Source: Deltaproteobacteria bacterium
GTDB taxonomy: Bacteria; Desulfobacterota; DSM-4660; Desulfatiglandales; HGW-15
DNA: 26,561 nt
Assembly: GCA_019308525.1 (NCBI GenBank)
Contig: JAFDIC010000010.1
Span: forward strand, 1-26,561
Reading direction: 5' to 3'
Under the pieces are notes generated by a model. That model searched no databases. It was given only the letters and a program-made list of their open reading frames with translations, and was not told where the DNA came from. Below are positions 23,802-26,561 of this stretch, one piece after another. Both the position numbers and the translations under genes were made by a program. The stretch's first letter is position 1. Each line of letters opens with the position of its first letter.

Positions 23802-25094
23802 TTATTCTTGCGCCTCGCCCCCCTCAATGCACTTCGGCTTCAGTCTATCATTTCTTCCAAGCACCGGCCAGGACAGGGGAACACCAATACAGCCGGGACC
23901 CAGCTCTCGAGTGGGCGCAGGAGGACATCCTGGGGCGAATATCCCCCTGTCCTGATGCTGAACTGCGCAATCGCCTACGACCCACACAAAATCGTCTTGA
24001 CGTAATTCGTAGGGCACTCTGGCGTCCCGGCCGGTAATGACAACGAGCCTCCTTCGGTTTTCTTCAGGAACCCCTTCAACTTCTGCCAGGAGGGCCAACT
24101 GGTCCACCTGTTCCCTTATGGCACCATGACAACCCTGGCAGGCTGTTCCGACATAGAAATCAACAGGATAACTCACGCCATCGTATCGCATATAACCCAC
24201 GGCATTCTGCATGGGCCTCAAGAAATGACGCCTCACCTCATTAATCCGCCGGCCCTTGATCTTTATCCTGCTCAGATCAGCTGTCCCCAACCCTTGGCAA
24301 ACCGCTAACCGTGTTGTGGGGGCTTCACGTGGGTCAATACCCATAACGGCGGAGGCTACGGCATCCACTGCGACGCAATCATCTCCGGCGACCAAGACGT
24401 TCATGTCAGGGACAGGAGTGCCGAACATGGGTCCCTGGCCCTCATGGGCGATGATACCGTCGACAATGTTCAACTTAGGCTGGAAAAAGCGATTCAGGTC
24501 TACGATCGAATCACAGAGGTGCTGATGCATGGCAAGGCAATCAGGATCTGATGGGACCATCCCCATCATGTTCTTTAAGCACAAGGAAATCAGCGTATCT
24601 AAATGGGTCTTCATCCTCGGAACGTTCATAAATACGTCACACTCAAGATAGACCTCAGGGACATTAAGCACGGACTCCAGCGTTCCAAGGGGGTTATTCA
24701 CAGGGACATGGTCCATATCATCAAATATGATGATCTCCCCGCCTGCCCTGCGAACCGCCTCCCCCACACCTGAAACTTCAAAGACCCTTGGTCCATGCCA
24801 GCGAACGTGTTCGCCCACCATGATTCTCTTTGGGTTGTTTCCCTTGATCAGCTCGATCAGGGCCTCCAGCACCCTGGGATCCGTATTAACACCCGTCCAG
24901 GGGGGTTCAGGCACCACAACATTAGGTTTGATCAAAACGCGATCGCCGTTTTTCACATATTTGTTGAGGCCACCCAACAAATCAAAGACCCTTGATAGTG
25001 CTTCTGTGAGGATCTTGATACTCTCCCCTAAATGCCCCCCTCCGAAAAGCGGCATGTTTTCGCAACGCTCGATTACCACGGTGGACATGACCAT
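23802..25094 (-). CDS. DUF362 domain protein
   Basis: A 430-residue protein. The first ~290 residues are a DUF362 domain: V-L-I-K-P-N-V-V-V-P at 53-62, T-D-P-R-V-L-E-A-L near 71-79, D-V-F-M-N-V-P-R-M-K-T-H near 153-164 and L-K-N-M-M-G near 173-178. DUF362 proteins often end in a ferredoxin domain; here the C-terminal ~110 residues instead have C319-x2-C322 and, further on, C376, C390 and C402, the latter in G-D-C and P-G-C-P-P contexts. These could bind a metal or cluster, but no canonical motif is present. The molecular function of the family is unknown. GAGGA lies about eight bases before the ATG. It is the first recognisable gene of the right-hand minus-strand series. Confidence 0.85.
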   Translation of the reverse strand: MVMSTVVIERCENMPLFGGGHLGESIKILTEALSRVFDLLGGLNKYVKNGDRVLIKPNVVVPEPPWTGVNTDPRVLEALIELIKGNNPKRIMVGEHVRWHGPRVFEVSGVGEAVRRAGGEIIIFDDMDHVPVNNPLGTLESVLNVPEVYLECDVFMNVPRMKTHLDTLISLCLKNMMGMVPSDPDCLAMHQHLCDSIVDLNRFFQPKLNIVDGIIAHEGQGPMFGTPVPDMNVLVAGDDCVAVDAVASAVMGIDPREAPTTRLAVCQGLGTADLSRIKIKGRRINEVRRHFLRPMQNAVGYMRYDGVSYPVDFYVGTACQGCHGAIREQVDQLALLAEVEGVPEENRRRLVVITGRDARVPYELRQDDFVWVVGDCAVQHQDRGIFAPGCPPAPTRELGPGCIGVPLSWPVLGRNDRLKPKCIEGGEAQE

Positions 25095-25199
25095 AGGAAA
25101 ATCCTCGATGACCCAAATAGCAGCTCGAACTCCTCTACCCTGTTACACCATAGGAATGCTCCAGGTCGGTTTCAGAAATGGCTCTTTCAGTGAAATCTC

Positions 25200-25347
25200 A
25201 ACTTCTCGTAGCCGAGGGACCTGCCCCAGGACCCGAGGATGAAGGGCATGGGCTTCTTCCAGTTTATACCCCGCACTTCCGCCCTGCCATCCATGAACAC
25301 CCTTCCTGGGAGCAGGTGGTTTCCACAACCTGGCGCCATTTCCCCTC
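25200..25347 (-). pseudogene. Remnant of an amidohydrolase-fold gene (C-terminal end only)
   Basis: Homologous to the last ~45 codons of the gene at 9355-10464. In one frame G-N-G-A-R-L-W-K-P-P-A-P matches G-N-A-A-R-L-W-K-L-P-V-P. After a 2-base loss relative to the intact copy, the match continues in another frame as R-V-F-M-D-G-R-A-E-V-R-G-I-N-W against R-M-F-L-E-G-R-P-D-V-W-G-I-H-W. The other ~325 codons are absent: the sequence passes directly into the AraC upstream region. The rest of 25095-25498 has no other gene. Frameshift, truncation and lack of a start mark it as non-functional. Confidence 0.75.
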
Positions 25348-25379
25348 GATATCCTATCTTTCTTTCCCATTTCTTAGCC

Positions 25380-25413
25380 TTTGCCAATGATCTTTGGCGA
25401 AAAAAAATTGACA
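25380..25413. promoter_or_regulatory. Second copy of the dyad and -35 element
   Basis: TTTGCCAA-TGATCT-TTGGCGAA (25380-25401) followed by a run of A and TTGACA (25408-25413). Identical to the element at 10609-10642 except for the last spacer base. It lies upstream of the broken AraC copy. Confidence 0.45.
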
Positions 25414-25498
25414 TTCCACGCAAACCTCCTGCTGTGAACCGCAAGGCTATCGTCCTTCTATGATTCAACTTTTCTCCCTTTTCCAATAGGATAACTCC

Positions 25499-26510
25499 GT
25501 GTCAAGAGACTCTTCACCCGTCGTATACACATCCGCTATCTCCAGCTTGGCAAAGCATGCCCAAAGGCAAAGCCACGAGGCCCGCCGGATCTTCTCCGCG
25601 GCAGACGTGGACTTTTCCAAATACCGTGCCCCCGAGAGCAAGATGACCCTAAGGGAGGCTGATCGCATCGCTGAGCAGACCTTTCTTGCCGCCGGATGTG
25701 AGAACCTGGGCCTCAGGGCAGGACAGCTTATGTCCCCAGAGAATTGGACCATCGTCGGGTACATGATGATGAACTGTGAAACCCTGGGAGATGCCTTCAA
25801 GAACTATTGTCTCTACGGAAGAATTATCAGCGAAAGTAACAGGACAAAGCTATCGGTACAAGGAAAACTTGCGACCATTGAAGTCGGGCTGGTAGCGGAC
25901 ACTGCCATCACTATCAAACAGCATTCTGTAAACATCCTCTCATGCATGGTAAGGCTCATGAAAACCCTTACCGGCGAGGAAATAGCCCTGACCGAGGTGC
26001 ACTTCACACACGACCCTCCGAGAGATCTATCCGACTACCGAGAATCTCTTGCGCCCCTCTTCTCTTTCGGCAACCCAAGAACGCCATTGTTTTGGACAAA
26101 GAATACCTGTGCTTACCTGTGTTACAGCCTAACAGAAACCTGCTATTCCTGCTTGAGCAACACGCCAAGAACACCTCCAGAATCTTGCACAGAGAAAGAT
26201 CTATACGGAAAAAGTAAGATATATCCTTACGCAAAAAGTCCCCTGTAGCACCCCTTCTGTCGAAACCGTTGCAAGGCAAATGGGGATGAGTGCACGAACC
26301 TTACAGTTGAAGTTAAGGGCTGAGAATACCTGTTACCAAACCCTTCTGGATGAACTCAGGAAAGATATTGCCGTAAACTACTTAAGGAGGAGGGAATTAT
26401 CGGTAGCAGAGATTTCCTATTTCCTGGGATTTTCAGAACCTCGCTCCTTCTCAAGGACCTTCAAGAGATGGACCGGCATTACTCCGGGAGAATTTCGCAA
26501 ACCAGGCTAG
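25499..26510 (+). pseudogene. Frameshifted second AraC-family regulator
   Basis: A near full-length counterpart of the regulator at 10729-11742, beginning at a GTG. The first frame is collinear up to D-L-S-D-Y-R at about 26040. A one-base deletion then moves the match (A-P-L-L-F-R-Q) to the second frame until about 26207, where loss of one base in an A-rich stretch (CGGAAAAAG versus AGGGAAAAGG in copy 1) moves it to a third frame. That frame carries both helix-turn-helices intact and ends at 26510 with E-F-R-K-P-G. The first frame alone would stop at 26248, giving an effector domain with no DNA-binding part. Sequencing error at two sites cannot be excluded, but the adjacent truncated amidohydrolase favours real decay. 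Confidence 0.85.
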
Positions 26511-26561
26511 GCCATGTCCATACGCTCAGCAGCCTGTTGAGGTCCTATCATAGATCCTCGC

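Larger units (their letters stand above)
25378..26510 (+). repeat. Copy 2 of the duplicated promoter-plus-AraC segment
   Basis: Counterpart of 10607-11742. It keeps the dyad, TTGACA and leader but has two single-base deletions in the coding part. Sequence differences are spread over the whole length, mostly at third codon positions in the early part, indicating an old rather than very recent duplication or a paralogue acquired separately. Confidence 0.75.

Noticed and set aside
26040..26210. Programmed frameshifting in the second AraC copy
   Set aside because: Two separate one-base losses without a shared slippery site or pseudoknot, next to a truncated pseudogene, fit decay better.
25200..26510. 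Transposon-borne duplication
   Set aside because: No transposase, terminal inverted repeats or target-site duplication seen at either copy.

Overview
The window looks like a catabolic or accessory island from an anaerobic bacterium, most probably a Desulfobacterota (deltaproteobacterial) lineage. This placement is inferred from the gene families and not from a marker gene: adenylylsulfate-reductase-like flavoproteins paired with two-cluster ferredoxins, a DMSO-reductase-family molybdenum enzyme, a Tat-exported Liv-type binding protein, and AraC regulators with an arabinose-binding-like N-terminal domain. No rRNA, tRNA, CRISPR array, transposase or phage gene was seen.

Layout, read in the direction of transcription. 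Almost everything is on the minus strand and tightly spaced. From right to left: a DUF362 protein (25094-23802), a Tat-exported Liv-type binding protein, an AprA-like flavoprotein with a small ferredoxin, a Sec-exported Liv-type binding protein, the permeases and ATPases LivH, LivM, LivG and LivF, a molybdopterin oxidoreductase with a short ferredoxin overlapping it by 8 nt, and a metal-dependent amidohydrolase-fold protein (12922-11810). One AraC-type regulator (10729-11742) is on the plus strand, between that amidohydrolase and a paralogous one (10464-9355). The second minus-strand block then runs: amidohydrolase, AprA-like flavoprotein with small ferredoxin, a second AprA-like flavoprotein with a larger ferredoxin, an arylsulfotransferase-like beta-propeller whose start overlaps the ferredoxin stop, a solitary family-5 substrate-binding protein, and a fused MFS/spermidine-synthase-like protein that runs off the left edge.

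The right end (about 25.2-26.5 kb) is a decayed second copy of the amidohydrolase/AraC pair. Only the last ~45 codons of the amidohydrolase remain, frameshifted. The AraC copy carries two single-base deletions. Both copies keep the same upstream dyad (TTTGCCAA-N6-TTGGCGAA) followed by TTGACA.

How the genes may work together (inference): the Liv system and its two binding proteins would import a small organic acid or aromatic compound. The AprA-like/ferredoxin pairs and the Mo-enzyme/ferredoxin pair would carry out redox steps. The two ACMSD-type amidohydrolases would do hydrolysis or non-oxidative decarboxylation, and the AraC protein would sense an intermediate. The substrate cannot be read from the sequence. 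I do not recognise this exact gene combination as a named pathway.
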